Part shown: one piece after another, positions 46,417 to 60,240 of the stretch
How the letters are laid out: every line of letters begins with the position of its first letter
Position numbering within the stretch: position 1 is the stretch's first letter
NCBI GenBank assembly: GCA_023374045.1
Contig: CM041779.1
Location: 265,370,131-265,434,130 of the forward strand
DNA from: Limonium bicolor
Taxonomy: Eukaryota; Streptophyta; Magnoliopsida; Caryophyllales; Plumbaginaceae
Direction: 5' to 3'
DNA length: 64,000 bases
Notes under the pieces: model-generated
The model's database searches: none
Told to the model about the DNA's origin: nothing
The model's input: only the letters and a program-made list of their open reading frames with translations
Program-made: the position numbers and the translations under genes

Positions 46417-49400
46417 TGTAACACCCCATCCAACATTAACATACTTACAACAAACTGCAGCGGAAGAACAACCTCATCACATTACTTAACTTGTTGGTGT
46501 TACACGCCGTTAGCCACCCACGTGGCTAACAAGGCTAATACATACACAATGTACCGGTCTGATGGGCTAAATTCCCGAGCAACTATACATTAGTATCCCT
46601 TACCATTAACAACAACAACAACATACCCTTATCAACTATACCGAGTATTTATAAACTGTTGCCGACAACAATTTCGGTCTTACTACACCTACTGTATACA
46701 TACACTTAAAGGTTTACCCATGTACAGTGACTACCCGTCCTACTCTCGAACGGCTTCCAGCACTTCGTACCTGAAACAGGAAAAAGAAGAGAAAGGGGTG
46801 GCCCCAAGGGGCTCAGCACCTTTGCTGGTATGGTAATCCCGCAGCCCACATGCTACCGGGCCACGCACAACTACTTGTCGTCTTAGCATGCGGTTGATCA
46901 TATTTTAATCATACATGTAACAACGAACACACATCACATAACATTCGCCTCAACGGGCTCAACAAACGGATAATATACCCTTACTTAATAAGTCACTCAT
47001 GGTATTCATCATGCCTAGAGTATTCCTCCTCTGATGGAGCTACTTCCTTAATAGACGACACATACCCTTAAATCGGGTTACCCTTAAACGCCTCTTATCA
47101 CAAACTGGGAATCATATCCATGATCCACACACTCCATATTTTACAACATATAACATACACTACATAACAACACTTAACAACACTTTGCACGTTTCCACGT
47201 GCACAACATAACACCGCAATAGATATTGCATCACAACAAAAATACATAACATAACGGGAATGGTCCTCTTAGGTACCGACCCAAACATCACCAATACACT
47301 GGTGAGCCTAGAGATTGTTGCCAGTCTCATGATAAGCTCGTTACATAACTCGTTACCGTCTCGTTAAATGAACGGTTAACTTAACACAAGGTGTCTCGGA
47401 TATAGTGATCCAAGCACACCGAAACAAACATAACAATAGTATGCCCCTGTGGCCCGACGTGAGTCAGTAATAGCCTTGGTTAAGCTAAAGGGAAGGTTGG
47501 GAACCAAATTGGAAAACAACCATAACATACAGAGAGGATCGAACCTGCTATGACAACGACCCCCATACTCACACGCGTGGCCGGAACAGACCGGACTCTC
47601 ACTCCCCCGTTAGCACTTATTAGAAGTTCAACTTTGAACTTTATTAAACTATCACAAACATCGAGTTAAGTCTTGTTAGACATACACAAGGGAAGAGAGA
47701 GTCATACATTCACATACCAACATCACACACAAACATCACATAGCCAACTCACGCATAGCCGTGGTTAGAACGTTCCTTAAGTCGGAAACGTTATTACCGG
47801 ATACCGTTCTCTTACGTTTACCTAATAGTGGTTAACTAGCCCTTCAAGCGCATTAGAGGTTACCGGTATCGGCACGTAAACATACAATAACAATAACGAC
47901 TGTAAACTCGTTTCATGATTTATATCATAACGTGGCAAACATACAGAAAAACACATTGGCATACAAGCCGGTGTAATCCGGTAGGACACAGGTTGCAAGA
48001 AAACCATACCTGTCACCGGAGTCCACTTATCCTGTCCATTTATGTTCCTCGAGCAATTCTCGAACAACTGTTAACATCACACGCGTTTTCATTAACATCG
48101 GGGTTTGCTTGATCATTTAATGTCAATGCTTAATTTTTCCCCGTTAACTTAGTTACATAACTTAACATTTTTAACTTGTTTTACTCTCACATTTTAATAC
48201 AACTTTTAACCCACTTAGGTGTCATTAAAACTCCCCTAACAGGTCCTTAACATCCTTATAACATCATTACCTACCAATCCCCATCATCACATATCATTTC
48301 ATAACCTTAAACCATGTTTTTGGTCCGACCGACCCACCGTCCGACCCACCATTCTGGGTCGGTCCCTGTGCGAACATTTTCCTTCCTTTGAAACTTGACC
48401 GACCGACCCATGTCCGACCCACCCTTTTGGGTCGGACCATTACCGAACACTTTCCTAACATCTAACAGAGGCTCGACCGACCCAAAAACTGGGTCGGCCC
48501 CTGGGTCGGTCGCCTTCTAAACTTACCAAAACTTTGCCAAATCTTCACCAAACTTCTCCTAAGGCCTCTTAATGTGTTCTAACATCATTTGGCATTTCAA
48601 ACATACCCTTAAGATATTCTTAAACACTCACAAAACTATTTTTCCTAATTCCTTAAACCTTTACTTATATCTCCACAAAATTCCTAACACTTACAAAGTT
48701 TTCTCCTTATGATTTCTAGGTGGCATTTCACCTATAATGACCACAATACCAAGGTGTTTCCTCTACACCTTATCATCACCTCTTGACTTCTTTTCTTACT
48801 AACTAAATCTCCTTTTTCACATCATACCTAAACATCACTTGTTCCTTGAACACCAACCTTACCTAAACCTTAAACAAACTCCTCCAAGACTTACACACAT
48901 CCACTAAACACACATTGAATTCCTAAAACTTCAAAGACAACACCTAAATCCTTGCATCACTCCAATTCACCTTAACACATGTTTTCTTCTCAAGTAAACA
49001 TTTATTCACCTTTAACACTTCCTAGTTCACCAAAACCATTAAAAACACTTAGAACTTCTCACACATTTTCCCAAATTTGGCCATAGCTTCTCTTGTATAT
49101 ACTCACATCCAAACACTTAGGTTTTTACCTTATTTCATTCAAAACACCTAAAATCCATCAAACACATTTTTATACACAAACCTCACACATTAAGCACTAC
49201 ATCACAATATAGTGCATAACTTAAATTGCTTGGCACTTAGGCCCTTAAATGCATGGCTCTTAGGCCCTTAAATTGCATAATCCTTAAACACTGAATTTCC
49301 CACATAATAATGCCTTTGACCTGCAAATACATACACCAATACATATGTTCTTTTACTAGTCTCCTTGAGAACACTTTACTAGGTCATTCACCATTTGCTC

Positions 49401-50933
49401 TTTAGGTAGTTTTAACAAGCATCATAAGCTTATTTCTCCTAAGGCATTAAACCACATTGAGATAGCTTGTTTACCTCTTTTCCTCACAAATTTCTTTCTT
49501 GTTTCCTTACAAACCGGTGGGGTACTTGATTCCTTGTCAAGTTCTATACATTGTACAAACAACATAATGAGTATTCAAGCTTTAAGCTTCATCTCATTGT
49601 AAACCCTAGTTACATATATTGTTTTAACACATTAAGGTAATTGTTTTACCTTGGAATTGGAAGAGAACTTGAATAGGTATCAAGAGAGGGCTCCTCCTAG
49701 CCCTTGGAAGATTCAAATGAAGCTAAAACAAGCAAGATAAATACACCATTGTGAGGTGAATTTTCGGACAACATGAAACATGGAGGAAACATGGATTTTC
49801 TTTGAGTTTCCTTACCTTGAAGCAAAGGAGAACATGAATATGTAAAAAGGTGAGCTCAAGCTCCTCCCATGGTGGTTTCTCTTGGCACCGAAATGGAGGT
49901 TTTGAAGTTTTGAAAGGACAAGATTGTAGAGCTTGGCTTAACTAAGAGAATGGTGGTGTTTGTTTTTGATTTGGTTAAGTGAGCTAGGTTTTACATGTGG
50001 TCAAAGATGGACTTCCATGGTTGTATTATGTATCACCGAGAGAGAACAAGAAGAAGAGAGGAAGAAGAGAGTGGAGCCGTGTGAAATGGAGAAAGGAATG
50101 AGAGAAATGAGATAAGTTTGCTTTAAGAAGATATTTGTAACTTATAAAGCAAATAGTACTTTACTTAAAGTTTTACTTTACTTATTTGATTTCTTTTACA
50201 ACTTGGTGACTCACTACTACAAAAACCGGCCACCATTATGCCTAGGAGGGTATACTAGTCTTTGATGACTCATTTAATTACTTATAACATTATATGTTAC
50301 AAACTAGCTTATAAAAGTTACTATTCACAAACTAAGGCACATAGAAGTGAAATTTTTGATTTCCCACTAATATGGCCACCCAAATGTGATACTATATAGT
50401 ACACATGTTAATTAAAGAGTAATGATGGACATTTAGCCATTCAAAACTCATTTACAAGACAATTTTTCAAAAACGTGCTTTAAGACTCCTTAAAGCACAT
50501 TTTGTGTTTTAACTTGTTTTCAAGCTTGGTTTTCTTTAGTAATTGATTTAATATGTTCATTAACATATAAATAAGGTATAGGTATGACCATTAGGTCTTA
50601 TACACATTCATCCCAAGCTTAGAGCACATTTTGCTCATATTGACTTTAAGGTATTTTCTTATGTTTTATTTGGTTTAACTGTCCACCAAAGTTTCTTAAG
50701 GACTTATTTAGCCTTATTAACTCATAATTAAATGTTATCAAGTCTTGGTAGGCTCTTTGGGTCCTAACCAAGTTCACTCATAGCTTAGAGCATGTTTTTG
50801 CTCATTCTGTGTCTTAGTGCTTTATTGCACTTTACTATATTTTAAATCGTCCACTGATGTTTCTAAGGCACTTTTAGCCTTTATATAACATGGTTTGTTA
50901 TTTAAACCACCTATCAAGGTTTGGGGTATTTCA
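46417..50933 (-). repeat. LTR of LARD B (3' LTR in its own direction)
   Basis: 4517 bp, starting TGTAACACCCC and ending GGGGTATTTCA on the plus strand. The element-sense start contains a diverged tandem duplication (about 50640-50933) not seen in the solo LTR. A CCCC/GGGG hairpin with polypyrimidine-CAG-GTAC lies at 46770-46818, a GGTCCGACC array at 48321-48513, and a TGTGCTTTAAG hairpin at 50470-50504. Short frames are not coding. Confidence 0.93.
48321..48513. repeat. GACCGACCC hairpin array in LARD B LTR (3 units)
   Basis: Units begin near 48321, 48397 and 48474 (76-77 bp apart). Each has one or two (AC)CGACCC arms followed by GGGTCGG. Spacers resemble those of the solo LTR array on the opposite strand (CCTCTGTTAGA against CCTCTGTTTAA). 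The second LTR has the same array at 57643-57830, with several missing bases. Confidence 0.85.
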
Positions 50934-50947
50934 ATCTACCCCCCTTA
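50934..50947 (-). promoter_or_regulatory. Polypurine tract of LARD B
   Basis: On the minus strand AAGGGGGGTAGATT directly before the LTR start TGAAATACCCC. The same tract, with one G fewer, is next to the LARD A LTR at 19061-19075. Confidence 0.8.
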
Positions 50948-53900
50948 AAAGAACTTCGTCCTCGAAGTTCACTATTTTCACATATCATTAGATTAGAACA
51001 CAGTAATCACTTGGAAATAAACTTCTTTAACCAAACACACTTTACATCACAACCTCGGACTTGATGGTCCGGGCAACACATTCACATCCACACATAACAT
51101 AACATATCCAAATGATAACCTCGGACTCTATGGTCCGGGTATCTTAACAACACTTACACCTACATAACAACCCCTTTGACTCACTGGTCTTGGGTAACCT
51201 AACAACATTTGGACACATAGGTCCTGGTAACATAACAGTCTTTAGACACATAGGTCTATGTAACACCACACATTTAGACTCATAGGCCTTGATAGTATAC
51301 ACTTTAGGAAATCCAAGTCAAAACAACATTCATTACACATACCACACAACATGTCAGAGCATGTATAGCAATCAAAATATCCTTGATATACACTGTGATC
51401 CCGCAGAACCCGGTCGCGATGGACACCTTCCGTCCCCGTGCCTTTGGGAGTTTAAAACAATCACTTAAATTTAAAATTTCTTTGTGAGGTTAAGTAAGAG
51501 AACTTTAATTACGTAAAGTATCCATCAACGTTTTATAAATACCAATTTAAAATCCTTTTGAAAACACACACAACTCCAAGTCCAACTTAAGCTCTTTGCT
51601 TCTTTTATTAGCGTGGTTATTCGTGACCACTTATAGGGAGTTTCAAGAGTCATCCAACCCTGATGTGATCAGCATCAGTGTTGAACTATCCTTCCACTCC
51701 AATTTGTGTTCGGCTTCCCTTGATCGCATGCAAATCAAGTTCCACCTCCCACTTCATTTTCAAGCATCGAGTAAATCACTCATTTCCAATTTTCTATCTT
51801 TTAAATCATTCTAATCATGATCATACATCTCCAAGGATAGAACTCCGTCTATCAGTTACCTCCATTCACTTTTAATCCTGTTGCCTAGGGAATCTTATTC
51901 TCACTAGGTTCTATGTCGGTATCATGCCCTTTCATGCATCACCATAAGGTATATATATATATACACACATATATTTTATCAAAATACAACACCTGGTTTT
52001 ACATTTATACACTGTCGGGGCTTTTGTTCCCCCGGGAGTTTATCTACCCCCCACACTTGTACAATCACACACAACTGTTAACAAACACACACACTTATCA
52101 CAATGGTATTCGCATCATCTGTGCGCAATTACCACAATTAATCCATGAATGAATGTGTATGTTTACGTAACACACACACCAATCATCAAAACAATAATAT
52201 AATTTGTGCTATGCACAATATAAATCACATACACTACGTACACTTGTACGGTAATATACACCAAGTGGTTTTGCGCTCTACCCCCCTTAAAAGGGATTAC
52301 GCCCACGTAATCAATCACTAAACATTAGCTTAAAATGTTTTGCCGTCGTGAAGTATTTTAACTTCCATGCGGTCTATTACATAATGGATTCTGATTAGAG
52401 GATCTTAACCATATTGGCGGTTTAGTTCCTAAACCAGGAATTCTCATTGGAGTTGTAACTCATAACCGGTTTCGGTCCTGGCCTGTGAGGCTTTTAGGCA
52501 TTAATAATTAGCCATTCACTCATGTTCACCATGTACATTCAACACTTGAATCACTGGTTCACTAGTTTCTGCTGCGAAACTCTAATAAATGTAGAGCTTA
52601 ATTGCTCCCTTTTGTTATTCTTACTGTATTGTACATCCCCAATTGTCACCTTCATCTTGGTAACAATGGTTTCTCAACCGACGCACGGTATCTTTTACCC
52701 TGAGCGGATTCGGTGAGTTTCACAATTTTCCATCCACTTCCATGATAATTTACTGTGTATACAGCTATGTATTTCACAATGATTGACTTGTTCCCTTCCG
52801 ACTTACTGTCGGTTGAGATTGAGCTACTACCTAGTGTGTAGTGCTCTCTCAGCTATTTACAACATTTGGGGTATATTCCATACCGATATTTGGCAGCTAG
52901 TGCTACTGTAGCCACTTACTGTTAATCATATTTCCACGTTTGGTTTTGTACAAGTACTCTTTTATTGGTGCGGCCTTGCATTTCCTATGCATCGGCCTTT
53001 ATAACATTATTCCTCCATAATTAACATGTTTCCAATTCCTAGCTATCCCACTCGATCATTACTGCGCAAGTGCAATACCAAAACACTCAGTCATACAGAG
53101 TGCAGAGGCGTAAACTCTTGACAGTAAATCCCTTATGCGATTCGCCATGGAATTCAGACTGAGTTCCTCATCACACAGTACCTACCACTGGCTTATTGCT
53201 CAGTTAGTTTAACATCACTTATCTTGCATCTCCACTGAGTTTAACTCATAACTGATCTTATCTGTTACGTTTTCGTTTAACAACATTTATACAACGGTCG
53301 CTTGTTGCGCACCGTGCTCTTACTTATTGTATAACATCAGCTTATATCGTATCTGCTGTCACCTCAACTTCCACACATAAACTTACATTTTCACATTTTG
53401 GTTCATCCCTCCTTTGGATGACTACTGAATGCTCCTTGAGCATCGATCATTCGAGTCACAAGCCGGCATTATTCAGCTCGGTGTTTCACTTTATACACAC
53501 ATGCTATCAAGCTAACTGCTCTTTTTCAGTAATAACGTCGTCCATCCTTAACATATTTCTTGAACTTGATTCACATAACTACCGCTCCTGCGGTGTCACA
53601 ATGTCGAGAGGTATCCCCACTCTTAATGCAGTGGTTCGTTTACCACTCTATTCGCTTATACAACCTAAACTTCTACCATCAATCGAATTTATATGATATA
53701 TCCTGCTTTTGGATTATAAGCCTTATTTGCCTTGAGCTGGGCTCATTATAGGCTGTCCACACACATGTACTTCTCTGTACAATATTACAAGGTCGTTGCA
53801 TCACGTTTCCTTTCATGGGATGCCCCTTAGGATTGTCAGTCCGTCTCCTGACAACTTATGTCTACACTGTGTGTTAGTTTCAACCCTTGTTTCTGTCATG

Positions 53901-55771
53901 TCATTTTGTGCAACATCTGTTGATGCGAACACCCCTCAAGGGTTGCTCCTGGGTGTTGGTACGTTATGCTTTACATTTGTTTCACACTTATTGGTATATT
54001 CCATTAGCCACGCCGCTTGCGTTCTTAAATGGCTTATTATCTCCTTTGTGAGGACCAACATTTCCTGGTAGTGTAGGTACTCATTCTGGGAATTTCATCC
54101 CGTTCATTGCACATAATGTGTCCACATTAGGCATCTGCCTTGCCATGTACAGGCTGGGTCACCATTCCAGCTATAATGTTTATCCCTAAGGATCCTTAAG
54201 ACATATGTGGTGTCTTTACATAACAGTTTGTGCCCATCGCACTTCCTGACTCTTAAAACATTTCCTTGAAATGAATTCACTGACTCTTTAGTCTAGCTAA
54301 CTTAACTGAATTCCTTAACTTCAACTATTCCTTGTAATCCTTAGCTCTCGTTTGATTTATACTGCTGACCGTAGACGGAGTCGACTACTTCCCGTGTTTT
54401 CGGACTCTACTCGTATACATATATGGGTATCATACTGATACATTGCTACTTACCCAACTAACCCATAAGTAGGTCTGTCAGGCCCATGCTCCTATCGGAG
54501 TGCGGTCGTCCCACAACACAGTTGGTACACTTGTAGTGTCCGTCACACGCTAGGTGAAGTATTCTGTTGTCAACTCCCTTATATTGTCCCGTGACAATAT
54601 TCATTCCTTACTTCCCGAACTTAATCGAGGGAAGGTTTATCCACTGTTGCATCCTTGTCAGTTGCTCTTGGTTTCACTGGTTCGGTTTAAAGAAGGTTGG
54701 AAAGAAGTGTTGGTTTGAAAGAAAATCTGGTTTGAAAAGAAAAAGGGTTTGTGAAAGATTAGGTTTGAAAGAAAAATTTTCATGGTTTCACAACATCTTC
54801 TTACCTTAGCCAAGTCTAGCTTCTTGCTGACTGGTGTGTTTCCCATTGCGGAGGTTAGGCTAACAGGCCCTTCCACTGTTATGACAATCACATTTAGCTT
54901 TATGGTACTTTCCCAAGTACTTCGTAGTGGTTATAAATTTCCCGAACAGTCCTATTATAGCAGTACTTGCTATGGCAAGTGCGCCATGCTAACTGGCTAT
55001 CAGTTTAACACATACCGGTTGTGGTATTGTTTTTACCCGCACTGTCATCAGTGGCCTTGTTGGCCCTCACTGATCTTACTGTCTTGATAATAACTTGTCT
55101 AGGTGACTCCTCACTGTATTCACATAATAATCATTAACTAGGGTATTTCCCATTCTGGGAGACCCCCCTTTTTTTTGTGTCGTATTCTCTTTGTAGCCCG
55201 TTCCACGTATTTGGGCACTACGTTGCAGTTCCTTTATTGGTTGGTACACCGCTGGTGTATTATTTATCAACTGTCGTTCCGTAGACACTCGTCTCGGGTT
55301 TTACTAATCCACTTCTTGCCTGTTGCACGGTTGGTGCGTTGCAAGTTGGTTATTCTCGACTGCTCTGCATGTCGACCCAGGTTGCCGGAAATTCTATTCT
55401 CCAATACACAAGATCCTTCATTCATTGCTATGAAATGCGGTCAACATCATTCAGATGGAGACCGTCTCCGGGATTCCCAGTTTTCGGGATCTACCGTATG
55501 ACAGATTCTCCGTACCCTTAAAGGTACTTACTAACAGCCAGATCGGGTGTTTCCGAGTAAGAGAGGACTTTCATCTCTCTGGCGTTGTTTTCCCCCAAGT
55601 TATATACAGGGATTTGGAGGGTGGGAAGGATATTGTAGGTTTCCCAGTAGCCACTGGTAGTTCCTAACTAGCGTATCTCTCACGCTATCACTCAAACCCT
55701 TAACCCAAAGCACTTAAATCCTAACTCGGTACTTCCTAAGCTCGGTAATTCAGTCATCAGAGCGATACTTC
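50948..55771 (-). other. Non-coding internal region of LARD B
   Basis: 4.8 kb with only short, unrecognised frames on either strand (longest about 100 codons). Several blocks are shared with LARD A (see 19061-21630), and one block (51618-51750) is shared with both A and C. A repeated phrase with 'GACTC..GGTC' wording at 51050-51290 forms short tandem repeats. No tRNA or protein domain is seen. Confidence 0.75.
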
Positions 55772-55784
55772 GCTCTTGATACCA
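55759..55784 (-). promoter_or_regulatory. LARD B primer-binding site within a hairpin
   Basis: On the minus strand TGGTATCAAGAGC (55784-55772), five bases from the LTR. It matches the initiator-methionine site with one extra A. CGCTCT (55771-55776) can pair with AGAGCG (55759-55764), the same hairpin position as in LARD C. Confidence 0.8.
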
Positions 55785-55789
55785 CTTTT

Positions 55790-58700
55790 TGTAACACCCC
55801 ATCCAACATTAACATACTTACAACAAACTGCAGCGGAAGAACAACCTCATCACATTACTAACTGTTGGTGTACACGCCGTTAGCCACCCACGTGGCTAAC
55901 AAGGCTAATACTAACAATGTACCGGTCTGATGGGCTAAATTCCCAGCCACTCAAACTATCGTTAGTATCCCTACCATTAACAACAACAACAACATACCCT
56001 TATCAACTATACGAGTATTTATAAACTGTTGCCGACAACATTTCGGTCTTACTACACCTACTGTATACATACACTTAAAGGTTTACCCATGTACAGTGAC
56101 TACCAGTCACTATCTCGAAGGCTTCCAGCACTTCGTACCTGAAACAGGAAAAAGAAGAGAAAGGGGTGGCCCCAAGGGGCTCAGCACCTTTGGTATGGTA
56201 ATCCGCAGCCCACATGCTACCGGGCCACGCACAACTATTGTCGTCTTAGCAGGCGGTTGATATATTAATCAACATGTAACAACGAACACACATCACATAA
56301 CATTCGCCTCAACGGGCCAACAAACGGATAATAATATACCCTTAATTAATAAGTCACTCATGGTATTCATCATGCCTAGAGTACCTCCTCTGATGGAGAC
56401 TTCCTAATAGACGACACTACCCTTAAATCGGGGTACCTTAAACGCCTATTATCACAAACTGGGAATCATATCCATGAGCACACATCCATATTTTACAACA
56501 TATAACATACACTACTTAACAACACTTGCACGTTCCACGTGCACAACATAACACGCAATAGATATTGCATCACAACAAAAATACATAACATAACGGGAAT
56601 GGTCTCTTAGGTACCGACCCAAACATCACCAATAAACTGGTGAGCCTAGAGAGTGTTGCCAGTCTCATGATAAGCGAGTTACAGAACTCGTTACCGTCTC
56701 GTTAAATGAACGGTTAACTTAACACAAGTGTCTCGGATATAGTGATCCAAGCACACCGAAACAAACATAACAATAGTATGCCCCTGTGGCCCGACGTGAG
56801 TCAGTAATAGCCTTGGTTAAGCTAAAGGGAAGGTTGGGAACCAAATTGGAAGAAAACAACCATAACATACAGAGAGGATCGAAACCTGCTATACAACGAC
56901 CCCATACTCACACGCGTGGGCGGAAACAGACGGACTCCTCACTCCCCGTTAGCACTTATTAGAAGTTAAACTTTGAACTTATTAAACAATCACAAACATC
57001 GAGTTAAGTCTTGTTAGACATACACAAGGGGAGAGAGAGTCATACATTCACTACCAACATCAACACAAAACATCACATAGCCAAACTCACGCATAGCCGT
57101 GGTTAGAACGTTCTTAAGTCGGAAACGTTATTACCGGATACCGTTTCTTACGGTTTACCTAATAGTGGTTAACTAGCCCTTCAAGCGCATTAGAGGTTAC
57201 CGGTATCGGCACGCAAACATACAATAACAATAACGACTGTAAACTCGTTTCATGATTTATATCATAACGTGGCAAACATACAGAAAAACACATTGGCAAA
57301 CAAGCGGTGTAATCGGTAGGACACAGGGTTGCGAAAACCATACCTGTCACTGGAGTCCACTTATCTGTCCATTTATGTTCCTCGAGCAATTCTCGAACAA
57401 CTGTTAACATCACACGCGTTTTCATTAAAATCGGGGTTTGCTTGATCATTAATGTCAATGCTTAATTTTCCCCGTTAATAGTTAAATAACTTAACATTTT
57501 TAACTGTTGTACTCTCACATTTAATACAACTTTTAACCATTAGGTGTCATTAAAATCCCCTAACAGTCCTTAACATCCTTATAACATCATTACCTACAAT
57601 CCCCATCATCAAATATCATTTCATAACCTTAAACCATGTTTTTGGTCGACCGACCCACCGTCCGACCCACCATCTGGGTCGGTCCCTGTGCGAACATTTT
57701 CCTTCCTTTGAAACTTGACCGACCAACCATGTCCGACCCACCCTTTGGGTCGGACCATTACGAACACTTTCCTAACATCTAAAAAGAGGCTCGACCGACC
57801 CAAAAAACTGGGTAGCCCCTGGGTCGGTCGCGCTCTAAACTTTACAAAACTTTGCCAAATCTTCACCAAACTTCTCCTAAGGCATTCTAATGTGTTCTAA
57901 CATCATTTGGCATTTCAAACATACCCTTAAGATATTCTTAAACACTCACAAAACTATGTTTCCTAATTCCTTAAAACCTTATTATATCGCCACAAAATTC
58001 CTAAACATTACAAAGTTTCTCCTTATGATTTCTAGGTGGCATTTCACCTATAATGACCACAAACCTAGGTGTTTCCTCTACACCTATCATCACCTCTGAC
58101 TCTTTTCTACTAACTAAATCTCCTTTTTCACATCTACTAAACATCACTTGTTCCTTGAACACCAACCTTACCTAAACCTAAAAATCCTCCAAGACTTACA
58201 CACATCCACTAAACACACATGAATTCCTAAAACTTCAAAGACAACACCTAAATCCTTGCATCACTCCAATTCACCTTAACACATGTTTTCTTCTCAAGTA
58301 AACATTTATTCACCTTTAACACTTCCTAGTTCACCAAAACCATTAAAAACACTTAGAACTTCTCACACATTTTCCCAAATTTGGCCATAGCTTCTCTTGT
58401 ATATACTCACATCCAAACACTTAGGTTTTTACCTTATTTCATTCAAAACACCTAAAATCCATCAAACACATTTTTATACACAAACCTCACACATTAAGCA
58501 CTACATCACAATACAGTGCATAACTTAAATTGCTTGGCACTTAGGCCCTTAAATGCATGGCTCTTAGGCCCTTAAATTGCATAATCCTTAAACACTGAAT
58601 TTCCCACATAATAATGCCTTTGACCTGCAAATACATACACCAATACTATGTTCTTTTACTAGTCTCCTTGAGAACACTTTACTAGGTCATTCACCATTTG

Positions 58701-60235
58701 CTCTTTAGGTATTTTAACAAGCATCATAAGCTTATTTCTCCTAAGGCATTAAACCACATTGAGATAGCTTGTTTACCTCTTTTCCTCACAAATTTCTTTC
58801 TTGTTTCCTTACAAACCGGTGGGGTACTTGATTCCTTGTCAAGTTCTATACATTGTACAAACAACATAATGAGTATTCAAGCTTTAAGCTTCATCTCATT
58901 GTAAACCCTAGTTACATATATTGTTTTAACACATTAAGGTAATTGTTTTACCTTGGAATTGGAAGAGAACTTGAATAGGTATCAAGAGAGGGCTCCTCCT
59001 AGCCCTTGGAAGATTCAAATGAAGCTAAAACAAGCAAGATAAATACACCATTGTGAGGTGAATTTTCGGACAACATGAAACATGGAGGAAACATGGATTT
59101 TCTTTGAGTTTCCTTACCTTGAAGCAAAGGAGAACATGAATATGTAAAAAGGTGAGCTCAAGCTCCTCCCATGGTGGTTTCTCTTGGCACCGAAATGGAG
59201 GTTTTGAAGTTTTGAAAGGACAAGATTGTAGAGCTTGGCTTAACTAAGAGAATGGTGGTGTTTGTTTTTGATTTGGTTAAGTGAGCTAGGTTTTACATGT
59301 GGTCAAAGATGGACTTCCATGGTTGTATTATGTATCACCGAGAGAGAACAAGAAGAAGAGAGGAAGAAGAGAGTGGAGCCGTGTGAAATGGAGAAAGGAA
59401 TGAGAGAAATGAGATAAGTTTGCTTTAAGAAGATATTTGTAACTTATAAAGCAAATAGTACTTTACTTAAAGTTTTACTTTACTTATTTGATTTCTTTTA
59501 CAACTTGGTGACTCACTACTACAAAAACCGGCCACCATTATGCCTAGGAGGGTATACTAGTCTTTGATGACTCATTTAATTACTTATAACATTATATGTT
59601 ACAAACTAGCTTATAAAAGTTACTATTCACAAACTAAGGCACATAGAAGTGAAATTTTTGATTTCCCACTAATATGGCCACCCAAATGTGATACTATATA
59701 GTACACATGTTAATTAAAGAGTAATGATGGACATTTAGCCATTCAAAACTCATTTACAAGACAATTTTTCAAAAACATGCTTTAAGACTCCTTAAAGCAC
59801 ATTTTGTGTTTTAACTTGTTTTCAAGCTTGGTTTTCTTTAGTAATTGATTTAATATGTTCATTAACATATAAATAAGGTATAGGTATGACCATTAGGTCT
59901 TATACACATTCATCCCAAGCTTAGAGCACATTTTGCTCATATTGACTTTAAGGTATTTTCTTATGTTTTATTTGGTTTAACTGTCCACCAAAGTTTCTTA
60001 AGGACTTATTTAGCCTTATTAACTCATAATTAAATGTTATCAAGTCTTGGTAGGCTCTTTGGGTCCTAACCAAGTTCACTCATAGCTTAGAGCATGTTTT
60101 TGCTCATTCTGTGTCTTAGTGCTTTATTGCACTTTACTATATTTTAAATCGTCCACTGATGTTTCTAAGGCACTTTTAGCCTTTATATAACATGGTTTGT
60201 TATTTAAACCACCTATCAAGGTTTGGGGTATTTCA
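55790..60235 (-). repeat. LTR of LARD B (5' LTR in its own direction)
   Basis: 4446 bp copy of 46417-50933. From about 58205 to the end it is almost identical to the other LTR (about three one-base gaps and two substitutions seen). From 55790 to about 58200 it lacks some 67 bases net, mostly single bases. The change in quality is abrupt. Confidence 0.93.
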
Positions 60236-60240
60236 ACTCC

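Larger units (their letters stand above)
46417..60235 (-). mobile_element. Complete large retrotransposon derivative, LARD B
   Basis: A 13.8 kb element with two long LTRs (46417-50933 and 55790-60235), a 5 bp target duplication, PBS on the minus strand (55772-55784) and polypurine tract (50934-50947). The 4.86 kb internal region has no gag or pol domain. The sequence next to the tract reads on the minus strand TTCGAGGACGAAGTTC then AAGGGGGGTAGAT, the usual end of Tekay/Del-type chromovirus pol genes. This suggests descent from a chromovirus and mobilisation in trans (inference). It inserted into the CACTA transposase. Confidence 0.93.

Noticed and set aside
48321..48513. ACCGAC words as DREB/CBF cold-response elements
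   Set aside because: The short core is embedded in a palindromic repeat, and the related arrays in other elements lack it, so sequence alone does not support this.
54567..54891. Short frames with charged repeats in the LARD B internal region
   Set aside because: Both strands are open over the same purine-rich stretch; no domain and no conservation seen.
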